A stretch of 6,244 nt of DNA from the NCBI GenBank assembly GCA_020348765.1, contig CP070753.1, positions 2,233,461 through 2,239,704 on the forward strand. Reading direction: 5' to 3'. The stretch is from Burkholderiales bacterium (lineage in GTDB: Bacteria; Pseudomonadota; Gammaproteobacteria; Burkholderiales; Burkholderiaceae_E). The notes beneath the pieces were generated by a model. The model saw nothing but the letters and a program-made list of their open reading frames with translations, was not told the DNA's origin and made no database searches. Both the position numbers and the translations under genes were made by a program. This document shows positions 1 to 5,518 of this stretch, in pieces (the stretch's first letter is position 1; each line of letters begins with the position of its first letter).

Positions 1-1
1 C

Positions 2-1084
2 GCGGTCACCTCGCCCGCGGGCAGGAAGTTCCACGTGGCCGCGGCATTTCCGTCGGCCTGCGGCAAGACCAACTTCGCGATGCTGTTGCCGCCCAGGGGG
101 TTCGAGGGCTGGTCCGTCAAGACCATCGGCGACGACATCGCCTGGATCAAGCCGCACTCGGACGGGCGGCTGTATGCGATCAATCCGGAAGCCGGCTTCT
201 TCGGCGTGGCACCGGGCACCAGCGCGAAGACCAATCCGAACTGCCTGGCCACGCTGAGGGAGAACGCGGTGTTCACCAACGTGGCGCTGACCGACGACGG
301 CGACGTCTGGTGGGAAGGGCTGTCCGAGCCGCCGGCGCACCTGATCGACTGGCAGGGCCGCGACTGGACGCCCGAGATCGCGGCGGCCGATCCGGTCAAG
401 GGCAAGCCGCGGCCGGCGGCCCATCCGAATGCCCGCTTCACGGTGCCGATCGCCCAGTGCCCGTCGGTCGACGAGAACTGGGACGGCGTCGACGGCGTGC
501 CGATCGATGCCTTCATCTTCGGCGGCCGTCGCTCGACCACGGTGCCGCTGGTGACCGAGGCCCGGTCCTGGGAAGAGGGCGTGTACATGGCCGCGACCAT
601 GGGTTCGGAAACCACGGCTGCGCAGGCCGGTGCCACCGGCATCGTGCGGCGCGATCCGTTCGCGATGCTGCCGTTCTGCGGTTACAACATGGCCGACTAC
701 TTCGCACACTGGCTCGATCTCGGCCACCGGCTCGACGTGGCCGGAGCGAAGCTGCCGAAGATCTTCTGCGTCAACTGGTTCCGTACCGACGAGGACGGCA
801 GGTTCGTCTGGCCGGGTTTCGGCGAGAACATGCGCGTGCTGGCCTGGATGCTGGGCCGCATCGAAGGCCAGGCCGACGGGGTCTCGCACGTGTTCGGCAC
901 CACGCCGCGCTACGAGGACGTGCTCTGGGACGGGCTCGAATTCCCGCGCGAGTCGTACGAGCGCATCACGTCGATCGATGCCGAGGCATGGCGCAAGGAG
1001 CTGGAGCTTCACGCCGAGCTGTTCGAACAGCTCCGCGAGCGCCTGCCCGACCAGTTGCTCGACACCAAGCGCACGCTCGAGTAG
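2..1084 (+). CDS. pckG: Phosphoenolpyruvate carboxykinase (GTP), C-terminal part, cut by left edge
   Basis: This cytosolic enzyme converts oxaloacetate plus GTP to phosphoenolpyruvate, GDP and CO2, the first committed step of gluconeogenesis from C4 acids. The reading frame is open from base 2 to the TAG at 1082-1084, so 360 residues are visible. GTP-type enzymes are about 600 residues long, so roughly 250 N-terminal residues lie outside the window. The ATG at 35 is internal: conserved sequence ([20 protein letters not shown]) runs straight through it. Visible motifs are the P-loop FPSACGKTN (47-73), the kinase-2/metal motif GDDIAW (128-145), the [10 protein letters not shown] segment near 520-550, the Phe-rich [14 protein letters not shown] stretch near 670-712, and [19 protein letters not shown] (773-829). 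The last two belong to the guanine-binding side and mark the GTP family rather than the unrelated ATP family (pckA). No frameshift is seen. No SD-like site or terminator is visible after the stop. Identification is firm. Confidence 0.96.
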   Translation, partial: AVTSPAGRKFHVAAAFPSACGKTNFAMLLPPRGFEGWSVKTIGDDIAWIKPHSDGRLYAINPEAGFFGVAPGTSAKTNPNCLATLRENAVFTNVALTDDGDVWWEGLSEPPAHLIDWQGRDWTPEIAAADPVKGKPRPAAHPNARFTVPIAQCPSVDENWDGVDGVPIDAFIFGGRRSTTVPLVTEARSWEEGVYMAATMGSETTAAQAGATGIVRRDPFAMLPFCGYNMADYFAHWLDLGHRLDVAGAKLPKIFCVNWFRTDEDGRFVWPGFGENMRVLAWMLGRIEGQADGVSHVFGTTPRYEDVLWDGLEFPRESYERITSIDAEAWRKELELHAELFEQLRERLPDQLLDTKRTLE

Positions 1085-1104
1085 CGCCTGGCCGCCTGAG
1101 GCCG

Positions 1105-1118
1105 GCCGGCATGCCGGC
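1105..1118. repeat. Perfect 14-bp palindrome between pckG and the LysR gene
   Basis: GCCGGCATGCCGGC is its own reverse complement. It lies in the 37-base pckG-lysR gap and ends three bases before the LysR ATG, where a ribosome binding site would be expected; no purine-rich SD is visible there. As RNA it could form a 5-bp GCCGG/CCGGC stem with a CATG loop. It might be an operator or a translation-limiting hairpin, or simply GC-rich sequence. There is no T-run, so it is not a standard terminator. Confidence 0.5.
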
Positions 1119-1121
1119 AGC

Positions 1122-2060
1122 ATGAACATCACGCTGCGGCAGTTCCGCTACTTCGTGACCGTGGCCGAGGCCGGCTCGGTCTCGGCCGCCGCGCGACACC
1201 TGAACCTTTCGCAGTCGGCGATCACGGCCGCGGTGATCGAGCTCGAGGAATCGCTCGGGGTGTCGCTGTTCGAGCGCTCCTCGCGCGGGGTCGCGCTGAC
1301 GCCCGAAGGGCATCGCTTCCTGGCCAGTGCGCGGCGGGTCATCGGCTCGGTGGCCGATGCGGTGCACGCGCTCAGGGCCGAGCCGCAGGCCCTGGGCGGC
1401 AAGCTGGCGATCGGCGTCACGCCGCTGGTTGCAGGTTACTACCTGTCGGAGTTGCTGGCCCGGTTCGCACGCAGCCATCCCGGGGTCGACGTCGAGGTGA
1501 CCGAGGACGAGCCGCGCTTCCTCGAGCATCTGCTGATCAACGGCGAGGTCGATGTCGCGATCATGGTGGCCAGCGCGCTGGCCGATCGGCAGGCGCTGAC
1601 GACCGAGATCCTGTCCAGTTCGCGCAACCGGGTCTGGCTGGCCACGAGCCACCGGCTCGCCGGGCAGGACGACGTCGAGTTGGCCGAGCTGGCCGACGAA
1701 CCGATCGTGATGCTGGCTGCCGATCGCATCGACGACGCGTTGCGCGAGATCTGGATGCGCCGAGGGCTGGTGCCGCGCACGCTGCTCAGGACCTCGTCGC
1801 TCGAGGCCGTGCGTTCGCTGGTGGGCGCGGGAATGGGCGTGACCATCCTGCCCGATTTCCTGTATCGACCCTGGTCGCTGGAGGCCGATCGGGTCGAGGC
1901 GCGCTCGCTGCGGGACGAGCTGGCGCCGGTCGACATCGGCCTGGTGTGGCGCCGCGGCCTGCCGGTCAATGTCCAGGGGCAGGAATTCATCGAAGTGGCC
2001 CGCGAGCAATCGCTGGTGCGGAACCGCCGGGTCCCGCAGGCGCAACGAACGGCCATCTGA
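1122..2060 (+). CDS. LysR-family transcriptional regulator
   Basis: This is a 312-residue DNA-binding regulator of typical LysR length. The ATG at 1122 gives the canonical family beginning MNITLRQFRYFVTVAEAGS. The winged helix-turn-helix covers about residues 1-60, with the recognition region AAARHLNLSQSAITAAVIEL (22-41) followed by LGVSLFER and the wing-side GVALTPEGHRFL. A linker helix spans about 63-90. The periplasmic-binding-protein-like effector domain begins near GKLAIGVTPLVAGYYL (93-108) and continues to about residue 300, including GEVDVAIMV and VGAGMGVTILPDF. The frame is open far upstream of 1122, but the extra sequence is only the overlap with pckG in another frame. The gene starts 37 bases after pckG and ends 156 bases before ydcS, all in one direction, whereas many LysR genes are divergent from their targets. 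It may control the downstream transporter and itself, and may be cotranscribed with pckG. The effector is unknown and I cannot assign a named subfamily. Confidence 0.93.
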   Translation: MNITLRQFRYFVTVAEAGSVSAAARHLNLSQSAITAAVIELEESLGVSLFERSSRGVALTPEGHRFLASARRVIGSVADAVHALRAEPQALGGKLAIGVTPLVAGYYLSELLARFARSHPGVDVEVTEDEPRFLEHLLINGEVDVAIMVASALADRQALTTEILSSSRNRVWLATSHRLAGQDDVELAELADEPIVMLAADRIDDALREIWMRRGLVPRTLLRTSSLEAVRSLVGAGMGVTILPDFLYRPWSLEADRVEARSLRDELAPVDIGLVWRRGLPVNVQGQEFIEVAREQSLVRNRRVPQAQRTAI

Positions 2061-2082
2061 TTTTTCGATGGCTGGCAGATGG
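2053..2082. promoter_or_regulatory. Inverted repeat at the 3' end of the LysR gene, possible operator
   Basis: CCATCTG (2053-2059, overlapping the LysR stop codon) and CAGATGG (2076-2082) are perfect 7-bp inverted arms separated by 16 bases. A competing 6-bp pair, GCCATC (2052-2057) with GATGGC (2067-2072), shares the left arm. The repeat sits at the start of the AT-richest stretch of the window (2061-2100, 15 G/C of 40), about 35-65 bases upstream of the candidate -10, where a LysR-type activator could bind. The T5 run is in the loop, not after the stem, so it does not look like an intrinsic terminator. An operator role is inference. Confidence 0.35.
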
Positions 2083-2113
2083 AATATTGAATTTCGTTTG
2101 CCGGCCGTTCCGT

Positions 2114-2122
2114 TGCTATGCT
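2114..2122 (+). promoter_or_regulatory. Candidate extended -10 promoter for the ydc operon
   Basis: TTGCTATGCT (2113-2122) contains the extended -10 element TG-N followed by TATGCT (2117-2122), which matches TATAAT at four of six positions. No good -35 box is present at 16-18 bases spacing: TTGCCG (2098-2103) is only 13 bases away and TTGAAT (2087-2092) is 24 away. Initiation would fall near 2129, leaving a leader of about 88 bases before ydcS. The lack of a -35 box would suit an activator-dependent promoter. No start-site evidence is available from sequence alone. Confidence 0.4.
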
Positions 2123-2128
2123 GAGCCG

Positions 2129-2180
2129 CGGCCAGGGCGGCCAGGGCGGCCGACGGTGACGGCCGCCGGCCCCGGCCGGG
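2129..2180 (+). repeat. Reiterated CGGCC motifs in the ydcS 5' leader
   Basis: CGGCCA occurs at 2129 and 2138, and CGGCCG at 2147, 2160 and 2173, giving spacings of 9, 9, 13 and 13 bases; another CGGCCG lies at 2102. The first part is a 9-bp tandem duplication, GGCCAGGGC at 2130-2138 and 2139-2147. CGGCCG is self-complementary, so the copies can pair with each other. One option is a 6-bp stem, 2160-2165 with 2173-2178, with a 7-base loop. The segment ends with the palindrome CCCGGCCGGG (2171-2180). Just downstream the sequence becomes purine-rich and open around the ydcS ribosome binding site. It could be a structured leader or low-complexity GC sequence. Confidence 0.45.
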
Positions 2181-2203
2181 TTCGCAGAAGAATCCACCCA
2201 CGC

Positions 2204-2210
2204 AGGAGGA
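2204..2210 (+). promoter_or_regulatory. Strong ribosome binding site of ydcS
   Basis: AGGAGGA lies six bases upstream of the ATG at 2217. It is the best Shine-Dalgarno sequence in the window and it fixes the ydcS start. Its strength fits the high expression expected for a periplasmic binding protein compared with the weaker sites of ydcT and ydcU. Confidence 0.88.
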
Positions 2211-2216
2211 GCATCC

Positions 2217-3401
2217 ATGACAACGATTGCCCGCAAGCGCGCGCTTGCCTGGGGCGCGGCGAGCGCCGCGTCCGCGCTCGCGATCGGCTCGGTGGGCCTG
2301 GCCCAGGCCGCCGGACCGCTGCAGAAGATCGGCGCCGGCGAGGGACAGGTCGACATCGTCGCCTGGCCCGGCTACATCGAGCGCGGCGCCACCGACAAGA
2401 ATTTCGACTGGGTCACCGACTTCGAGAAGAAGACCGGCTGCAAGGTCAATGTCAAGACCGCCGGCACCTCCGACGAGATGGTGGCGCTGATGAACGAAGG
2501 CGGGTTCGATCTGGTGACCGCCTCCGGCGACGCCAGCCTGCGGCTGATCCGCGGCAAGCGGGTGCAGCCGGTCAACGTGGCGCTGGTGCCGTCATACGCA
2601 AAGATCGACCCCCGACTGCAGAAGGCCCCGTGGCACCACGTCGACGGCGTGCACTACGGCGTGCCCTACCAGTGGGGCTACAACGTGCTGATGTACAGCA
2701 CCAAGGTGTTTTCCGAGGCGCCGGACTCGTGGAAGGTGGTGTTCGAGGAGGTGACGCTGCCGGACGGCAAGTCGAACAAGGGTCGGGTGCAGGCCTTCGA
2801 CGGGCCGATCTACATTGCCGACGCGGCGCTGTACCTGATGAAGAACAAGCCCGAGCTCGGCATCAAGGATCCGTATGAACTGAACGAGGACCAGTACAAG
2901 GCGGCGCTCGAATTGCTGCGCGGCCAGCGCAAGATCGTCGCGCGCTACTGGCATGACGCATTCATCCAGATCGACGATTTCACCAACGAGGGCGTGGTCG
3001 CCTCGTCGTCCTGGGGCTTCCAGGCCAACGTGCTGAAGTCCAAGAACGCGCCGGTGGCCACCGTGGTGCCCAAGGAAGGCGCGACCGGCTGGGCGGACAC
3101 GACGATGATGCATGCCGAGGCCAAGCATCCGAACTGCGCGTACATGTGGCTCGAGCACTCGATCAACAACAAGCTGCAGGGCGATCTGGCCGCCTGGTTC
3201 GGCTCGGTGCCGGTCGTGCTCGACGCGTGCAAGGGCAACCCGCTGCTGGGTGACAAGGGATGCGAGAACAACGGTCTGGCCGAGTTCGAGAACATCCACT
3301 TATGGAAGACGCCGATCACCCAGTGCAAGTCGCAGGGCGGGCAGTGCGTGCCCTATCACCGCTGGGTCACCGACTACATCGCGGTGCTCGGCGGGCGTTG
3401 A
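2217..3401 (+). CDS. ydcS: YdcS-like periplasmic polyamine-binding protein of ABC importer
   Basis: This is the 394-residue solute-binding subunit of a spermidine/putrescine-type (PotD/PotF superfamily) importer. A Sec signal peptide is clear: a basic ARKR n-region, a hydrophobic stretch at about 10-29, and AQA cleavage after residue 31 or 32. No lipobox or twin-arginine motif is seen. The mature chain begins with VDIVAWPGYIERG (45-57) and contains TSDEM, DLVTASGDASLRLI, DGKSNKGRVQAFDGPIYIAD, RYWHD and GATGWADTTM. All of these closely resemble E. coli YdcS as I remember it, and the length is similar. Six mature cysteines occur at residues 75, 307, 338, 349, 370 and 377. The last pair sits in TQCKSQGGQC, which I do not recall in the E. 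coli protein. One leucine is encoded by TTA (3300-3302), the only in-frame TTA noticed in the window. The likely ligand is putrescine or a related amine. E. coli YdcS has also been linked to PHB synthesis and, with YdcV, to DNA uptake; neither role can be read from this sequence. It is the first gene of the operon. Confidence 0.93.
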   Translation: MTTIARKRALAWGAASAASALAIGSVGLAQAAGPLQKIGAGEGQVDIVAWPGYIERGATDKNFDWVTDFEKKTGCKVNVKTAGTSDEMVALMNEGGFDLVTASGDASLRLIRGKRVQPVNVALVPSYAKIDPRLQKAPWHHVDGVHYGVPYQWGYNVLMYSTKVFSEAPDSWKVVFEEVTLPDGKSNKGRVQAFDGPIYIADAALYLMKNKPELGIKDPYELNEDQYKAALELLRGQRKIVARYWHDAFIQIDDFTNEGVVASSSWGFQANVLKSKNAPVATVVPKEGATGWADTTMMHAEAKHPNCAYMWLEHSINNKLQGDLAAWFGSVPVVLDACKGNPLLGDKGCENNGLAEFENIHLWKTPITQCKSQGGQCVPYHRWVTDYIAVLGGR

Positions 3402-3558
3402 CCGCGCGGCGCGCCCGCGCTGCGCCCCGGCCGGGCCGGTGGCGTCGCGGGCGCGAGCGACCGCCGGCGACCCGCGGATCGAAGCATGCGCCGCGCGCCG
3501 AACGCGCGGCGCGGCACGCGGCCGGGGCCGTTGGCAACCAACATCGCAGGGGCTCGAA
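3402..3558 (+). promoter_or_regulatory. Structured ydcS-ydcT spacer with perfect 10-bp hairpin
   Basis: This 157-base gap is extremely GC-rich. GCGCCGCGCG (3488-3497) and CGCGCGGCGC (3503-3512) form a perfect 10-bp stem with the 5-base loop CCGAA, extendable by one T-G wobble. The right arm belongs to an 11-base direct repeat CGCGCGGCGCG at 3403-3413 and 3503-3513, exactly 100 bases apart. The left arm could therefore pair instead with the copy just after the ydcS stop. No T-run follows, so this is not a canonical intrinsic terminator. Intercistronic stem-loops after binding-protein genes often protect the upstream mRNA or reduce downstream expression; that role here is inferred. I see no gene in the gap. 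Confidence 0.6.
3548..3552 (+). promoter_or_regulatory. Ribosome binding site that fixes the ydcT GTG start
   Basis: AGGGG lies six bases before GTG at 3559. No ATG in this frame is close to the start of conserved sequence, so this site decides the start. An in-frame GTG at 3439 would add 40 residues of low-complexity Ala/Arg sequence with no family resemblance. Confidence 0.75.
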
Positions 3559-4554
3559 GTGCGGGCGGTTACGCTCGAAGAGGTCGTCGTCGATTTCGGC
3601 AGTGTGCGCGCGGTCGACGGCGTCAGCCTGGAGATCGCCAGCGGCGAGTTCTTCACGCTGCTGGGGCCGTCCGGCTCGGGGAAGACCACCTGCCTGCGGC
3701 TGATCGGCGGCTTTCAGTATCCGAGCGCCGGACGGGTGCGGATCGGCGGCCGCGACGTGACGCAGCTGGCGCCGTATGCGCGCGACGTCAACACCGTGTT
3801 CCAGGACTATGCGCTGTTCCCGCACATGAACGTGCGGGACAACGTCGCCTACGGGCTGATGGTGCGCGGCATGGGCAAGGCCGAGCGGCACGCGCGGGCC
3901 GACGAGCTGCTCGAGCTGGTTCGCCTGCCCGGCGTCGGCGAGCGCCGGCCGTCGCAACTCTCGGGCGGACAGCGGCAACGGGTCGCACTGGCCCGGGCCC
4001 TGATCAACCAGCCGAGCGTGCTGCTGCTCGACGAGCCGCTGGGCGCGCTGGACCTGAAGCTGCGCGAGCAGATGCAGACCGAGCTGAAGGCGCTGCAGCA
4101 GCGGCTCGGGATCACGTTCGTGTTCGTCACGCATGACCAGCACGAGGCGCTGTCGATGAGCGACCGGATCGGGGTCTTCAACCGCGGACGGCTCGAGCAG
4201 GTCGGCGCGCCGCGCGACGTGTACGACCGCCCGGCCACGCGCTTCGTGGCCGAATTCGTCGGTGCGGCCAACCTGATCGACGGTGACGCGGCACGACGCT
4301 ATGCGGACGGCGCCCGCTGCGCGCTGCTGCGGCCCGAGCGGATCCGGGTCGGCGCCGGCGACGGCGCCCGCGCCAGCGGGCAGGTCGCCGGTGCCCAGTA
4401 CTACGGTGCATTCACGCGCCTGAGCGTGGACTGCGGCGACGTGCAACTGGCGGTCGACGTCGCCAACGCGGGCGATCCTGAGCTCGCGCGCGGGCGCACC
4501 GTTCACCTGCACTGGCAAGCCGACGCGATCCACCCGATCGAGGCCGGCGAATGA
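3559..4554 (+). CDS. ydcT: YdcT-like ABC transporter ATP-binding protein
   Basis: This 331-residue cytoplasmic ATPase of the PotA/CysA group would dimerise and drive import through YdcU/YdcV. Motifs from the GTG start: Walker A GPSGSGKTT (36-44, Lys42), Q-loop VFQDYALFPHM (80-90, Gln82), signature LSGGQRQR (134-141), Walker B VLLLDEP (154-160, catalytic Glu159), D-loop GALD (162-165) and H-loop His192 in VTHDQHEALSMSD. All key residues are intact. After about residue 235 a short C-terminal TOBE-like regulatory domain follows, with the expected LLRPERIRV motif. The length is close to the 337 residues I recall for E. coli YdcT, and the conserved DVNTVFQDYALFPHM and GALDLKLREQMQ stretches also agree. 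The N-terminus begins directly at the first ABC strand (RAVTLEEVVVDFGS), supporting the chosen start. The gene follows ydcS by 157 bases and ends in TGA overlapping an ATG (ATGA, 4551-4554) that starts the mini-ORF before ydcU. Confidence 0.93.
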   Translation: MRAVTLEEVVVDFGSVRAVDGVSLEIASGEFFTLLGPSGSGKTTCLRLIGGFQYPSAGRVRIGGRDVTQLAPYARDVNTVFQDYALFPHMNVRDNVAYGLMVRGMGKAERHARADELLELVRLPGVGERRPSQLSGGQRQRVALARALINQPSVLLLDEPLGALDLKLREQMQTELKALQQRLGITFVFVTHDQHEALSMSDRIGVFNRGRLEQVGAPRDVYDRPATRFVAEFVGAANLIDGDAARRYADGARCALLRPERIRVGAGDGARASGQVAGAQYYGAFTRLSVDCGDVQLAVDVANAGDPELARGRTVHLHWQADAIHPIEAGE

Positions 4555-4571
4555 CGACGGTGGCGCCGTGA
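4540..4571 (+). promoter_or_regulatory. ydcT-ydcU junction: ATGA overlap, six-codon mini-ORF, GTGA restart
   Basis: GAGG (4540-4543) precedes an ATG at 4551 by seven bases, a good initiation context, and that ATG overlaps the ydcT stop as ATGA. Its frame gives only MTTVAP before TGA at 4569-4571. This stop overlaps the GTG at 4568 that opens the ydcU frame (GTGA). The GTG has only a weak GGTGG four bases upstream. Either ribosomes reinitiate through a stop-start relay, or one base is missing between 4551 and 4568. Adding one base would make the ATG the true ydcU start, giving MTTVAP joined to VSVATLAAP. Confidence 0.55.
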
Positions 4572-5518
4572 GCGTCGCGACGCTGGCGGCCCCGGCGGCG
4601 GGCTGGCCGCGGCTGAGGCGGCGCTGCTCGGACGCGCTGATGGCGCGCCGCCGGCTGCTGCTCGCGCTGCTGCTGGTGCCGCCGATGCTGTGGCTCGGCG
4701 TGCTGTACCTGGGTTCGCTGTTCGCGCTGCTGGCCAACGGCTTCTTCCAGCTCGACGACTTCACCGGGCGGGTCGTGTACCAGCCGACGCTGAAGAACTT
4801 CGTCGCGCTGTTCGACCCGGCCAACCGGGACGTCGTGATCCGCACCGTCGGCATGGCGCTGTCGGTGACGCTGACCTGCGCCGCGATCGGCTTTCCGGTC
4901 GCGTACTTCATGGCGCGGCACACGCGCGGCGCGTCCAAGGCCTTCTGCTACATCCTGGTGATGCTGCCGCTGTGGTCCAGCTACCTGGTGCGCCTGTACG
5001 CCTGGAAGCTGCTGATGGCCAAGGAAGGCGCGATCAACTGGGTGCTCGGCAAGGCGCACATGACCTGGCTGCTCGACGCGGTGCTCGCGGTGCCGGTGGT
5101 CGGCGGGCCGTCGCTGTCGTTCTCGACGCTGGGCACCTACATCGTGTTCGTCTACATGTGGCTGCCGTACGTGATCCTGCCGATCCAGGCCGCGATCGAG
5201 CGCATCCCGCCGTCGGTGATCGAGGCTTCCGGCGATCTGGGCGCCGGTGGGCGCACCACGTTCTGGCGCGTGATCCTGCCGCTGGCGATGCCCGGTGTCG
5301 CGGCCGGGTCGATCTTCTCGTTCTCGCTGACGCTGGGCGACTACATCATCCCGCGCGTGATCGGCGACTCGACCACGTACATCGGCCACGTGGTCTACGT
5401 GCAGCAGGGCGTGGCCGGAAACATCCCGTTCGCGGCCGCGTTCTCGGTGGTGCCGATCGTGGTGATCGCGATCTACCTGATGCTGGCCAGGCGGCTGGGG
5501 GCCTTCGATGCGCTCTAG
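4568..5518 (+). CDS. ydcU: YdcU-like ABC transporter inner-membrane permease
   Basis: This 316-residue integral membrane protein is one half of the importer channel (PotB type). Six hydrophobic segments are visible at about residues 29-57, 93-116, 125-147, 188-210, 239-262 and 287-309. The cytoplasmic EAA loop that contacts YdcT is EASGDLG at 219-225 with the distal ILP at 236-238, fitting the EAA-x3-G-x9-I-x-LP consensus closely. The C-terminus RRLGAFDAL and the [12 protein letters not shown] segment match my memory of E. coli YdcU (313 residues). The GTG at 4568 gives the longest sensible N-terminus but has a poor ribosome binding site. The ATG at 4640 (residue 25) is possible and still keeps the first membrane segment. 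An ATG at 4551 would be natural if a base is missing. The end overlaps ydcV by 11 bases, so the two permeases are probably translationally coupled. The family call is firm; the exact start is uncertain. Confidence 0.92.
   Translation: MSVATLAAPAAGWPRLRRRCSDALMARRRLLLALLLVPPMLWLGVLYLGSLFALLANGFFQLDDFTGRVVYQPTLKNFVALFDPANRDVVIRTVGMALSVTLTCAAIGFPVAYFMARHTRGASKAFCYILVMLPLWSSYLVRLYAWKLLMAKEGAINWVLGKAHMTWLLDAVLAVPVVGGPSLSFSTLGTYIVFVYMWLPYVILPIQAAIERIPPSVIEASGDLGAGGRTTFWRVILPLAMPGVAAGSIFSFSLTLGDYIIPRVIGDSTTYIGHVVYVQQGVAGNIPFAAAFSVVPIVVIAIYLMLARRLGAFDAL

Noticed and set aside
35..37. GTG/ATG-like start for a shorter complete pckG
   Set aside because: The codon at 35 is a GTG inside conserved sequence just before the P-loop, and the frame is open to the left edge. 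The gene is truncated, not short.
310..1125. 271-codon plus-strand frame inside pckG
   Set aside because: Overlaps conserved PEP carboxykinase motifs in another frame and is Arg/Ala-rich with no recognisable domain.
2129..2178. CRISPR-like or iteron array
   Set aside because: The repeat unit is only 5-6 bases with irregular short spacing, and no cas or replication gene is nearby.
966..2201. 411-codon open frame on the minus strand opposite the LysR gene
   Set aside because: It is antisense to a clear LysR gene and is rich in Arg, His and Gln from mirrored high-GC codons. No family motif is seen; long antisense frames are expected at this GC content.
3488..3530. Intrinsic terminator after ydcS
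   Set aside because: The stem is strong but no T-run follows, and ydcT-U-V continue directly on the same strand. It may still weaken or protect transcripts.
3439..3558. Upstream in-frame GTG start for ydcT
   Set aside because: It would add 40 residues of Ala/Arg/Pro-rich sequence before the normal first ABC strand and spans the hairpin; the GTG at 3559 has a good ribosome binding site.
3367..4938. 523-codon open frame on the minus strand opposite ydcT and the start of ydcU
   Set aside because: It mirrors a gene with every ABC ATPase motif. Its composition is low-complexity and no domain is recognisable.
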